A stretch of 52,739 bases of DNA from Deltaproteobacteria bacterium (GTDB lineage: Bacteria > Myxococcota_A > Polyangia > Polyangiales > Polyangiaceae). Below the pieces are notes generated by a model that saw only the letters and a list, made by a program, of their open reading frames with translations, did not search any database and was not told the origin of the DNA. Location of the stretch: the NCBI GenBank assembly GCA_003235365.1, contig QJWJ01000052.1, forward strand, positions 1 through 52,739, in the 5' to 3' direction. Made by a program: the position numbers and the translations under genes. Position 1 is the stretch's first letter. The number at the start of each line of letters is the position of its first letter. Below, piece after piece: positions 1 to 8,133 of this stretch.

Positions 1-60
1 GAATGAAGCCGCGCTGAGGGAAGCAACGAGCAGCCTGACGTGGGGAATGCGAGTGAACAT
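1..60 (-). CDS. Start of a secreted protein, cut by the left window edge
   Basis: The reverse strand opens an ATG at position 60 and reads without a stop to base 1, encoding MFTRIPHVRLLVASLSAASF. An Arg-containing N-terminus followed by a hydrophobic Leu/Val/Ala stretch is a typical Sec signal peptide. Only 20 codons lie in the window, so no function can be assigned. No strong ribosome-binding site is visible upstream. The call rests on the signal-peptide character alone. Confidence 0.45.
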   Translation of the reverse strand, partial: MFTRIPHVRLLVASLSAASF

Positions 61-289
61 GATTGGGTTGCGTGGTGTTCCGTCGATGACGAAAAGTCAA
101 GGCTCGGAGCAGGTTGTATCACGCGGTGAGGCTGCGGGCTTTCGAGCGCAGCGGTGACTGCGCAGATCTGGTGCGCACACCACCGAACGATCGCCGTCGA
201 TTCGACGTCGTCCGCCGTCGCGCCGAGCAGATTACCAGCGACCGAGAAAATTGCGCTATCGTCAGCGACCGAGCTCGATGCGCCGCGTA

Positions 290-901
290 TCACGCGCCGT
301 GCAAGTCGGTGTTCGCGCTCTCCGGGCGCTCGGAGATCCGTGCCCAGCCGGCGACGGTCACGAGATTCGGACGCGCTTCCGCACGCCATCGCGCGAAGTT
401 CGCGACGGGATCTGCCAGCACCAATCCATCGAACCGCGCCTGCAGCCACTGCCGAGCCTCCGCGAGTTGAACGATGTCTGACTGCACCTCCCGCTCCAAC
501 AGCGCCGCTCTGTCTCGAAACCCGTCGACAGCTGCATCACCGAGCTGCTCGTCCAGCTCGCGCCAGTACGGCAAAGCGACGACGAGAGCAACGGCGCTCA
601 TGACGTCCTGCCCGAGAACCCGAGTGCGACCAAGCTGATCCACATGCACGACGCGCTGCGACCCTTCGTTCCGCACGACCGCGTACGCGCCCGCGGTGGC
701 ATCGCAGCCGATCACGTGACATTCGCCATCGAGGCAGTGAAACCACTCGGGAGCGCGAGGCGCGGACAGTAGCTCCAAGTCGAAGCTGTAGGTCAGCACG
801 TCACGCACCTCGTAGAGCGCTTCCAACGCAGCCGAGTCCGACTCCTCCAGGGTCACCTCAATTCCATACCCAGGGGCGCTGCCGGCGGCAAGCCGGCACA
901 T
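290..901 (-). CDS. SUKH/SMI1-KNR4-like hypothetical protein
   Basis: This is a protein of about 203 residues. The middle carries VIGCDATAGAYAVV followed by RVVHVDQLGRTRVLGQDV and a hydrophobic stretch ending in LPYWREL. That order (a Gly-Cys-Asp-Ala-Thr-Gly turn, a strand, a 'serine/glycine-Gly' turn, then a helix ending in LPYW) resembles bacterial SMI1/KNR4 (SUKH) proteins, many of which are immunity or scaffold proteins. I chose the ATG at 901 because GGGGAGG lies just upstream, although the spacing is short. ATGs at 916 and 952 are also open. No toxin gene is visible beside it, so an immunity role is not supported here. The family call is from pattern memory and is moderate. Confidence 0.6.
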   Translation of the reverse strand: MCRLAAGSAPGYGIEVTLEESDSAALEALYEVRDVLTYSFDLELLSAPRAPEWFHCLDGECHVIGCDATAGAYAVVRNEGSQRVVHVDQLGRTRVLGQDVMSAVALVVALPYWRELDEQLGDAAVDGFRDRAALLEREVQSDIVQLAEARQWLQARFDGLVLADPVANFARWRAEARPNLVTVAGWARISERPESANTDLHGA

Positions 902-1122
902 GCCCTCCCCTTTCATACACCTGCAAATTCTGCGGGTTCGGAGATTTCGCAATCGCCGGGACCAGCGAATCAGCGATGAACGGGCCCAACTCGCGTGGGC
1001 CTTGCAACTATTTCCGCGGCGTCGCTTGATCTTTGGCGTGGCGGCTACAGCTTCCGATAGCGCTCATCGCCGAGCAGCCTTCGGTTGCCGCAAGAGCTGA
1101 GCGAAGGTCACCCCTCCCAATC

Positions 1123-2739
1123 ATGTATTCGGCACTTCGCTTCAACCCGACCCTCCCGTCTCGGGTGCTGCTGTGCGGGCTGCTCACGTGCGAGCTGCCA
1201 ACGCTCGCGCACGCCGAAACCACCGCAGACGGCGTCGTACCGCCTCCCGATCGAGGCCCGATACGCAACGACGTGGTCAGCGTCCCCGACGCCGCACTGC
1301 AGCCGGTACCCGGGACGTTGCAGTACGTTCATCCAATGCCAACAACGGGCCTGCGCGCCGTCCTCGAACTGCAGGGCATCTTCCTGACCGGCTTTCTCTA
1401 CTACGTGACGACTTCCGGTTTGGACCACGACTGGGATCTGAACTACAGCTGGGACGTCTTCAGCAAGAAGGTCACGGGTGAAGCGTTCGATACCGACCAC
1501 AATCACTTCGGGACCAACTTCGTCGGCCATCCGTTGGGAGGAACCGGTTACTACCAAGCAGCGCGGACCAATCGCCTGGGGATCTACGAGTCGGGCGCCA
1601 TGGCCTTCGCGGGGTCGCTCGTGTGGGAGTACTTCGGTGAGATCCGCGAAGTGATCAGCTTCAACGACACCTTGGTCACACCGTTGGCAGGCTGGGCCAT
1701 CGGTGAGTCGCTATTTCAGCTGGGCAGCTTCTTCGATCGCGCTGGCCCACAGCTTCACAATCGCATCCTGGGTGGCATCTTCGGACCGCTCAAGTCGTTC
1801 AACGATTGGGCGGACGACGCGCAGCTACGCCGCTCGAGCAGCGTGTTCCCAACCGACGAGTGGCATCACTTCGACCTGCAAAGCTCCCTCGCCGTTACTC
1901 ACGAGCACGGAACGCGCAACGAAACGTTGGCTTCCGGCGCGCACGCCCCCAGTCGGGACGCAGTGGAGGGTCGCGTGAGTTTCGAAGAACGCCTGGCGCG
2001 CTTGCCGGGATTCGACGGGCCGGGACGACGCAGTCTGGGATTCACGGAGGCCAACGCGTCGAGCATGAGCCTGAGTGCGACGTTCGGCGCGGGCGGTCTG
2101 AACGAGTTGGATTTTCGCGCGCAGGCCGTGCTCGCGGGGCGCTATTGGCGCGATGCGCGGGGCAGCAAACACCGAGTGTACGGCGGCGGGGGCTTCGTCG
2201 GCCTCGGCATGGGCTTCGATTACTTCGTACACGACTGGCGGCGAAACGAAGCTGGACAGGTCGATCGTATCTCCTCAGTCACTCCCGTCGACGTCGTGCT
2301 CGCACAACGTGTGGACGCGGGCGACGCACACCTCGACGCCTACGTCGACGTCGGTCCGAACTTCGGGGGTGTCCGCTCCCTCGCCCTGGACCGCGTGGAC
2401 GCCGACACGCTCCGCCTCCCCGACGTTACCGAACTACACGGGTACTACTTCGGGTTCGGCGGCCACGCGCGAGCCGCAGTGCGCGCCGTCTGGCGCGCTT
2501 TGGAGGTCGAAGGCGGCGCCTACATCGACGGCTTCCGCGCGTTGCGCGAGCCGAACTCCGATACGCGGATGGTCGACACGCGCGGCAAGTTCGACGCTTC
2601 GATCGGTTACCGCATTGCCGACGGACCGTGGCGGGTACGCGGCACGCTCGATCACGCGTTGCGTGGCAGCAGCGCGGGAGACGCGCACTCGTTCGAGCGT
2701 GAAACCTCCCTTGGCCTGGCTACGGCAGCGGTGTTTTGA
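1123..2739 (+). CDS. DUF3943-type outer-surface protein
   Basis: This is a predicted exported protein of 538 residues. The start at 1123 gives a signal peptide (MYSALRF...LLCGLLTCELPTLAHA) and is preferred to an upstream in-frame start at 1033. Residues about 125-205 hold the DUF3943 pattern: an Asp/His/Asn-rich lead (DTDHNHFGTNFVGHPLGG), GYYQAARTN, SLVWEYFGEIRE, and a following FNDTLVTPLAGWAIGE. The C-terminal half alternates Gly/aromatic strands such as YGGGGFVGLGMGFDYF, as expected of a beta-barrel. The next gene begins 3 nt after the stop, so the two are probably co-transcribed and may act together in the envelope. The role of DUF3943 is unknown. Confidence 0.85.
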   Translation: MYSALRFNPTLPSRVLLCGLLTCELPTLAHAETTADGVVPPPDRGPIRNDVVSVPDAALQPVPGTLQYVHPMPTTGLRAVLELQGIFLTGFLYYVTTSGLDHDWDLNYSWDVFSKKVTGEAFDTDHNHFGTNFVGHPLGGTGYYQAARTNRLGIYESGAMAFAGSLVWEYFGEIREVISFNDTLVTPLAGWAIGESLFQLGSFFDRAGPQLHNRILGGIFGPLKSFNDWADDAQLRRSSSVFPTDEWHHFDLQSSLAVTHEHGTRNETLASGAHAPSRDAVEGRVSFEERLARLPGFDGPGRRSLGFTEANASSMSLSATFGAGGLNELDFRAQAVLAGRYWRDARGSKHRVYGGGGFVGLGMGFDYFVHDWRRNEAGQVDRISSVTPVDVVLAQRVDAGDAHLDAYVDVGPNFGGVRSLALDRVDADTLRLPDVTELHGYYFGFGGHARAAVRAVWRALEVEGGAYIDGFRALREPNSDTRMVDTRGKFDASIGYRIADGPWRVRGTLDHALRGSSAGDAHSFERETSLGLATAAVF

Positions 2740-2742
2740 ACG

Positions 2743-3909
2743 ATGAAAGAAATGCAAGACGTCCACGCGACCAAACGTCGACCACCTTCGCTTCCTCAGC
2801 GGCTCGCCTCGGTGCTGGCCGTCGCACTGGTACTCAGCATGGCTCGCTGGGCACTCGCCGACGACACCTGGCACCAGCGCTACAACGAGGCGCGCGGTGC
2901 GCTACTGGAAGACCGCAACGACGAAGCGGCGAAGCTGTTCGACGAATTGGAACGCACTGCGCCGACGTCCGAGGACAGAAAGGTGGCGGCCGAGTTCGCG
3001 CAGGTAGCTCGGGAACGAGCCGGCATCCTGCGACGCCAAATGCACGATCCGCACATCCGCACCCCGGATGAACTCTCGCTGTTGTACACGACCGCCTTCA
3101 TCTACGGGTTCGGCACGAGCAGTTGGCTGGCGCTACAGATCCGTCCCAAAAACGTCGCGGCAGCGGTCGTCCCGTACCTGTTGATCACCACGGCCACGGT
3201 TGGAGGCGTTGCAGTCGCGGACAATTACCGGCCATTTCGCCTCGGCGTGCCTCAGGCGATGACTGCCGGCATGTTCCTCGGCCTCGGCGAGGGTGTGTGG
3301 CTGGTCGGAAGCCAACACGCCGCTGCCACCCGTCGCGACGATGGCTCGCACTGGAAGTCCGCGGCAGTTTCGACCCTGCTGTGGACAGGAGCGAGCGTCG
3401 GCTTGCTCGCAGGATCGGCGGCTGCTGCCTGGTTCGAGCCGCTCCCGGGTCAAGTCTCCCTGACTGCGTCCGGCGCAATGTGGGGCGGCATTGGCGCCAG
3501 CCTGTTGGGAAGCGCATTTACTCGCAGCAATGACCGTCGCCCCCAGATCGCTTTCGTCACGGGCGCAGTTGGGTACAACACTGGTCTGATCGCAGCCGCG
3601 TTGGCATCGCCGACGGCAAACCCGAGCGTCGCGCGAGTCCGCTTCGTCGACTTGGGCGGGCTAGCGGGAGGGCTGCTGGGCGCTGGTGGCTACCTGCTTG
3701 CCGCAGGTGATTCGGCAAACCCACGCTTGGGGTTCGGAGCGGCAGCGGTCGGAGCGCTTGGCGGATTGGCCTTCAGCTGGTGGGCTACCGACGACATGAA
3801 GCCCGCGGCACGAGACCCTCACGAGGAAACATCGACGGCTTCGTCGTTGCGGCCGGGTGTGTCTCCCGTCGAAGGCGGTTGGCTCGCGACGCTCAGCGGC
3901 TCGTTGTAG
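2743..3909 (+). CDS. Exported/membrane protein with multiple hydrophobic segments
   Basis: The product is 388 residues, starting 3 nt after the DUF3943 gene and probably coupled to it. The N-terminus has a twin-basic then hydrophobic signal (RLASVLAVALVLSMARWALA). A charged helical region of about 60 residues, WHQRYNEARGALLEDRNDEA onward, looks like a TPR-like hairpin. The rest consists of Gly/Ala-rich hydrophobic segments (VAAAVVPYLLITTATVGGVA, AAVSTLLWTGASVGLLAGSA, GGLAGGLLGAGGYLLAAG) of the kind seen in small membrane-embedded or glycine-zipper domains. No family was recognised. An ATG at 2752 is an alternative start. The TAG stop codon lies inside the first unit of a 16-bp tandem repeat. 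Confidence 0.8.
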   Translation: MKEMQDVHATKRRPPSLPQRLASVLAVALVLSMARWALADDTWHQRYNEARGALLEDRNDEAAKLFDELERTAPTSEDRKVAAEFAQVARERAGILRRQMHDPHIRTPDELSLLYTTAFIYGFGTSSWLALQIRPKNVAAAVVPYLLITTATVGGVAVADNYRPFRLGVPQAMTAGMFLGLGEGVWLVGSQHAAATRRDDGSHWKSAAVSTLLWTGASVGLLAGSAAAAWFEPLPGQVSLTASGAMWGGIGASLLGSAFTRSNDRRPQIAFVTGAVGYNTGLIAAALASPTANPSVARVRFVDLGGLAGGLLGAGGYLLAAGDSANPRLGFGAAAVGALGGLAFSWWATDDMKPAARDPHEETSTASSLRPGVSPVEGGWLATLSGSL

Positions 3910-4000
3910 TGGCCGCTCGGTGTAGTGGCCGCTCGGTGTAGTGGCCGCTCGGTGTAGTGGCCGCTCGGTGTAGTGGCCGCTCGGTGCAGCGGCTCCGAGC
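3905..4000. repeat. 16-bp tandem repeat, five perfect copies plus one degenerate
   Basis: The unit TGTAGTGGCCGCTCGG occurs head to tail at 3905-3920, 3921-3936, 3937-3952, 3953-3968 and 3969-3984. A diverged sixth copy follows (TGCAGCGGCTCCGAGC, 3985-4000). The first unit contains the TAG stop (3907-3909) of the upstream gene. The array lies between two convergent genes. There are no spacers, so it is not a CRISPR array. It is probably a slipped-strand minisatellite. Confidence 0.95.
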
Positions 4001-4022
4001 CCTCCGCTCAGGAGCGGCACGC

Positions 4023-5243
4023 TCAGTCACACGTCGACACGCCGGTGTACAACGCGTCATCCTCTTCACCAGCGGAGAACCAAGCGCTGCCATCCCCAGC
4101 GAACGTCGCGCCCTCGCTACGTGGTTCATCCGCAACCGTCAGTCGTGTGGCGTCTGCCGAAAGCGCCGTTGCAACGTCCGTCCCCACCCGTCGTTCCCAA
4201 ATCAACAACTCGTCGTAAGTGCGAAGCAAGATGCGATCGCCGCTCGGTGAAATGTCACCAGCCGCCAACTGCGCGGACCCCACGTCCACCGTACCGACCT
4301 CTTCGAGCACCGTGGGCGTGTCGGTCGCCACGTCACCGGCGGCGCGATAGATGGTCGCATCACCGCTGTCCTTGGTCAGAATGAAGATGTCTTGGGACTG
4401 AGGATCGACGAGCAGCGTCTCGGCGTTGCGCGCACCATCTGGGTACGTGAATCGCAGAACCTCCCAGCTGACGTCGACGACGGCAGAGTCCATCGACAAT
4501 GAGACCTCCGGTTCCGCGAAGCGATAGATCTGCACTTCGGCCCTCGCGCTGCCGCCGCCCATGCCACCTGCTGCGTTGTCCCCGATGTCACCCACGAAGA
4601 TGTACTGCTTGCCGTCGGGACCCGGCCCGACGGCAATGTCTTCCCAGTCGTTTTGTTCCAAGTCCTCGAGCGCGTATTGCGCGAGGTCACGACCATCGGT
4701 CGTCGTCGCAAACACGCTCGCGGGACCACCGGTGTCGAGCTGCGCGTACAAGACCCCAGGGTACTGGCGACTTGCCGCCAAACCCGATGGTCCGTTGAGC
4801 TGGGGGTTGGCAAAGCGACCGGCAGTGCTCGGCTCTGTAAACTCCAGACACCCTGGTCCCTCCCCAGCCGGTGGTACGTCGGGTCCGGTGACTCCTCCTC
4901 CCGCCCCTCCAGCGCTCCCTGCGGATGAGTCCCCGGCGCTACCGGCCGGCGTGGGGCCTGGATCGACGGTCGCTCCCCCCTCACCGCCACTGACCGGCGG
5001 AGGAGTCGCCCCGGTTGGTCCGTCATCGGGCTGACTCGACGGTGTCGGGACGGTCGGTGACGACGTGGTGCTCTGGTCCGGCGTTGGAACTGGTGCATCG
5101 GATGATGCGGACGGCTGTGCGGTGTCGTCGCCGCTCGGTACCGGTTCGGAGTTATCGGACAGTCCGTCTCGATTCTCCATGCCGTCGTCATTGCTGCACG
5201 ACGCCAGCGTCAGCACGAACCACACACCAAGACACCGTTTCAT
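4023..5243 (-). CDS. Beta-propeller lipoprotein with Ser/Pro/Gly linker
   Basis: The product is 406 residues. The start at 5243 gives MKRCLGVWFVLTLASC, a signal peptide ending in a lipobox. An upstream ATG at 5264 is less likely. After the lipid-modified Cys comes a low-complexity linker of roughly 120 residues rich in Ser, Pro, Thr, Gly and Asp. A folded domain follows. Near residue 198 it has NDWEDIAVGPGPDGKQYIFV followed by GDIGDN, then QIYRFAEP and LRFTYPDGARNAETLLVDP. This signature recurs in bacterial propeller-type surface lipoproteins. The enzymatic role is unknown. The protein is likely displayed on the cell surface or in the periplasm. It is convergent with the upstream gene across the tandem repeat. 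Confidence 0.85.
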   Translation of the reverse strand: MKRCLGVWFVLTLASCSNDDGMENRDGLSDNSEPVPSGDDTAQPSASSDAPVPTPDQSTTSSPTVPTPSSQPDDGPTGATPPPVSGGEGGATVDPGPTPAGSAGDSSAGSAGGAGGGVTGPDVPPAGEGPGCLEFTEPSTAGRFANPQLNGPSGLAASRQYPGVLYAQLDTGGPASVFATTTDGRDLAQYALEDLEQNDWEDIAVGPGPDGKQYIFVGDIGDNAAGGMGGGSARAEVQIYRFAEPEVSLSMDSAVVDVSWEVLRFTYPDGARNAETLLVDPQSQDIFILTKDSGDATIYRAAGDVATDTPTVLEEVGTVDVGSAQLAAGDISPSGDRILLRTYDELLIWERRVGTDVATALSADATRLTVADEPRSEGATFAGDGSAWFSAGEEDDALYTGVSTCD

Positions 5244-5593
5244 CGAATCAACATATACCCGCACGCCAACTCACCAGGCACTCCACGCGCGTGTCCCCGG
5301 TCCGGGCTCGTGCTCTTCGCACGCTCCTTGTCAAATTGTTACGATGCTGTGACGTTCGCGACGGGTTTCCGATCGCGCCGTTCGTCACTGATCAAAGTCC
5401 CCCTTCGTCGTCTCCTCGTTGGAGCGAGGAGTGTCGGGCACACGTCGCTGCGTCGCGGCACATCGGGTTCGTCGGGTTGTCGCCGACGGTACGTCAGCAC
5501 GCGCTGCCCGCTCCCCTCCGCCCGAGGCAGGGCTACTGACAGTGCGCGCCGGTTGCCTTGACACGGAAAACCGAAAGGCGGTGCAACTCGACG
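5244..5593. other. Intergenic region, divergent promoters presumed
   Basis: This stretch separates the leftward propeller lipoprotein from the rightward decayed gene. Open frames here are short and of GC-shadow composition. I see no recognisable gene, RNA or repeat. Confidence 0.5.
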
Positions 5594-5886
5594 ATGACCC
5601 CGCGCATGCACAACGTCTCGAGCTCTTCGGTCGCCATTGCCGTCGTACCTGCAGCCTGGTTGCTGGGGGGCGGCCTCAACGGTGCTCCGCCTGCCTGGGT
5701 AATCGTCGCAATCGTGCTGTGGATGGGTCACTTCACGCGGCGCGCGCTCGAGTCGGCTCTGCTACACAAATACTCAAAAGCTTCTGGGCGTGGCAGCGTC
5801 ACAAGGGCTATCACGAGCAGTTTCCCTCCGACTGCCCGACGCCCTACCCGCCCCAACGCCGCGCGCTCGTGCCGTTCGTGTTCTAA
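5594..5886 (+). pseudogene. Remnant of a steroid 5-alpha-reductase/enoyl-CoA reductase family gene
   Basis: Two pieces of one membrane reductase are fused out of frame. From the ATG at 5594 the first frame gives a hydrophobic N-terminal stretch (AWVIVAIVLWMGHFTRRALE), then SALLHKYSKAS. This resembles the His-x-x-Arg-x-x-Glu and His-Arg/Lys-Tyr/Phe-Ser core of trans-2-enoyl-CoA reductase/steroid 5-alpha-reductase proteins. At about 5775-5785 the sense reading jumps to another frame: SFWAWQRHKGYHEQFPSDC, then YPPQRRALVPFVF and TAA at 5884. That is the family's C-terminal signature (Trp-x-x-x-x-His-x-x-Tyr-x-x-Glu-Phe ... Pro-x-x-Arg-x-x-x-x-Pro-Phe-hydrophobic-Phe/Leu). Intact members have roughly 250-300 residues. 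Here the central NADPH-binding and catalytic part is gone. This is interpreted as an internal deletion plus frameshift. Confidence 0.65.
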
Positions 5887-6235
5887 GACAATCGTGCTCG
5901 CCAGTGCTCGCCCATCTTGTCCCCCGCCAACGACGAACCGGGCTGCGGGCTGAAGCTGAACCAATTCGGTCCGGCCAACCTCTCCGTTGCAGGTGGTCAC
6001 CGGCAGAGGTGGGCGCGCGTGCGGCGAAGTAAACCGGACCGCGGGGAACGCTCTAACTCTGGCGATGCAGAGCATTGACGCGGAGGGCCCTCTCGACCCG
6101 ACGTCGACGTCGACCTCCGTTCGACCACACGGGACGTTGGTCCGCATGGTCGCGGGTTCCAGCAAGACCGAATCGGACGGCGTCCGCGGCTCCGGTCGGC
6201 GGCCGCTCAAATCGACGACTGCTATCGTGGTCTCA
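5887..6235. other. Intergenic region
   Basis: The 349 nt between the reductase remnant and the next lipoprotein gene show no supported gene. An in-frame extension of the downstream gene to 5987 lacks signal-peptide character and is treated as untranslated leader. Confidence 0.45.
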
Positions 6236-7348
6236 ATGGCTTACTCGTCCCCCAATACCCGATCGCCCCGAACTCCCGCTCACGCTACTCGACACGACAT
6301 TCAGCTGGTAGCGGCGATAGCGACGACTGTGTTGACCGCACTTGGTTGTGGTTCGGACGACAGCGGGTCGAAGGGAGACGCCGTTTCGCAGTGCGCGAGC
6401 TGCCAAGACGGAGCAGATGGAGCACAACTTCGGGCCAACTCGAGCGGCAATGCCAACGTCGACGTCGACGTCACCGCCTCGACGCAACTCAACCTCAACA
6501 GCTGCACCGCCGGCTTCACGGACCGGGAGGTCGCCGAGCACACCGAGCTGGCGTTCGATCTGGAGGCGAGCATGCACGAGATGGTCGCATGCGGCGGGTT
6601 GACCGTCAGTATGTCGGCTGCGCTGATCACCGGTGTGATTGGCATGGTGTTCGATCCCAGTGGAGCCATCATCCCGTCCGGCTTACGCTACGAAGGTGCC
6701 GGCGTGTATCACACCGGCGGTGGTTTGGGCAGCTCGGTGAGCATGGACATCCGCCTTTACGAACGGGTCGACGGTGAGTTCCACCTCGTCGAAGCGGATC
6801 TGTTCGACGCGGATAGCTACCTCGTCGGAGTGGATGTCGACGCCGACGCGAGCGCGGGCATCGACTTCGACATCACTGACCCGCTGGGCACGAAGGTCAA
6901 TGCCAGCGCCAAACTCGAGGCCACGTACGAAAGCGCCGGACCTTGGGCGAAGTTGCTCGGCTTGGGCAATCCACCACCGAATCCACTGCACTTGACCGAC
7001 TTGGCCGACATCGACCCCGACTTCGGCGGCATCTACATCGAGAGCGACGTCTCCGTGACGGACACACAGGGCAACACGGACATCGAGTTCCGCCTACGAA
7101 CCGGCAAGCAGAGTCTGAACGAGGTGTTCGGTTCGGGCTCCATCGGGTTCGAGTTGATTGAACTCCACGCCAGCAACGGAAGCCTCGACCAAACGTTGAC
7201 CGTGAGTGACTTCGCCGTGGGCTTCGCCGGGGGCAACCGGCTCGATGGAAACGTCACCTTCGAGGTCGAGGGCGACGCGATGGCCTATGCAGGCGCGTTG
7301 ACTTACGAAGAAGCAGCGTTCGCTGACGTCACGCTGAGCTGCCTCTGA
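6236..7348 (+). CDS. Lipoprotein of unknown function
   Basis: This lipoprotein has 370 residues. The ATG at 6236 places a hydrophobic segment (IQLVAAIATTVLTALGC) about 25 residues from the start and ends it with a lipobox (TALGC). Upstream in-frame starts would bury that signal more than 80 residues inside. The mature protein is acidic, with short paired Cys (CASCQD, then NLNSCTAGF and MVACGGL) and repeated Val/Asp strands such as NVDVDVTASTQLNLN and VGVDVDADASAGIDFDI. This composition suggests an extended beta-sandwich or solenoid. No family was recognised. It is the first of three rightward lipoprotein genes. Confidence 0.8.
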   Translation: MAYSSPNTRSPRTPAHATRHDIQLVAAIATTVLTALGCGSDDSGSKGDAVSQCASCQDGADGAQLRANSSGNANVDVDVTASTQLNLNSCTAGFTDREVAEHTELAFDLEASMHEMVACGGLTVSMSAALITGVIGMVFDPSGAIIPSGLRYEGAGVYHTGGGLGSSVSMDIRLYERVDGEFHLVEADLFDADSYLVGVDVDADASAGIDFDITDPLGTKVNASAKLEATYESAGPWAKLLGLGNPPPNPLHLTDLADIDPDFGGIYIESDVSVTDTQGNTDIEFRLRTGKQSLNEVFGSGSIGFELIELHASNGSLDQTLTVSDFAVGFAGGNRLDGNVTFEVEGDAMAYAGALTYEEAAFADVTLSCL

Positions 7349-7572
7349 TCCGCCTCGGCGCGTGTCAGCGCCAGGCTTCGGTCGACGACGGAAGTTTCAA
7401 CGCTCAAATGGGCGCACAGCCCGTGTGGCAGCGCCGACAGAAGGACAGCTGATTGGGTCGCTGCGGGGCGCACGCAGAATCGGCGAGTCGCGCACCCATC
7501 GCGCGTTCGCCCGAGGGAAGCACGCGTCTTTTTCGCGTGGACGAACAGGCGAAGCTGCGCCAAGGAAACGGT

Positions 7573-8121
7573 ATGTACCAATGGATCCGAGTAGTTCGAA
7601 CCCTACTGTGGCTCGGATCCGTCGTCGGTTGTGCCTCTCCTGATCCTTCGCCAGAGGAACGCGGAGCCTCCCTCGTCGACGCGACCCGATGGGAGGAGGC
7701 CAGCAGCGACGCCGACCCGTTTGCCGATCTGCGCCCAGCAGGCGTGGACTGCAATCCCTTCGGCTACGGACCGGAAGATCTGGACGGGGAGCAGGCGTTC
7801 TTCGTCAGCACCGAACTGTGCAACTACCTGACCGCCGTGCAGCCGGCACTCGTCTCGATCGCGGTGGGCGACGAGGTCAGCGTGCGCGTCCATCACTACG
7901 AACTCGAGTCGGATGAGCCCGCGCAGGGTCAGGTGATAATCGCGCTCGACGGAAAACAAGTGTGGGCCGAGACAGTGGAGATCCCCGCCGACCGAGGGTG
8001 GCTCGAAGCGTCGTGGAACGCGGAGGGCGTGGTGCCCAAGGGCACGCCCGTCCAGTTCCACGTTCACAATCACGGAGCTAACGAATGGGCGTTGGTTTCA
8101 TTGACCGTCAATCCTCACTGA
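7573..8121 (+). CDS. Small lipoprotein with beta-sandwich-like domain
   Basis: The gene encodes 182 residues. The start at 7573 is chosen because AAGGAA lies about 8 nt upstream and because it produces a compact signal peptide (MYQWIRVVRTLLWLGSVVGC). The mature domain has two Cys (VDCNPFGYG and ELCNYL) and strand-rich segments: SIAVGDEVSVRVHHYEL, GQVIIALDGKQVW, PVQFHVHNHGANEWALVSL. The His/Asn-rich last strand is reminiscent of cupredoxin-like or carbohydrate-binding sandwiches, but I cannot name a family. The stop is 12 nt before the GTG of the NHL lipoprotein gene, so the two are likely co-transcribed. Confidence 0.75.
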   Translation: MYQWIRVVRTLLWLGSVVGCASPDPSPEERGASLVDATRWEEASSDADPFADLRPAGVDCNPFGYGPEDLDGEQAFFVSTELCNYLTAVQPALVSIAVGDEVSVRVHHYELESDEPAQGQVIIALDGKQVWAETVEIPADRGWLEASWNAEGVVPKGTPVQFHVHNHGANEWALVSLTVNPH

Positions 8122-8133
8122 GCTCGACAGCCC

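Noticed and set aside
3905..4000. CRISPR array
   Set aside because: The repeat units are contiguous with no spacers and no cas genes are nearby.
3661..4135. Minus-strand open frames reading through the 16-bp tandem repeat (repeated SGHYTERPLHRAATTP)
   Set aside because: The reading comes from the tandem repeat itself, overlaps a well-supported gene on the plus strand and has no start site or domain.
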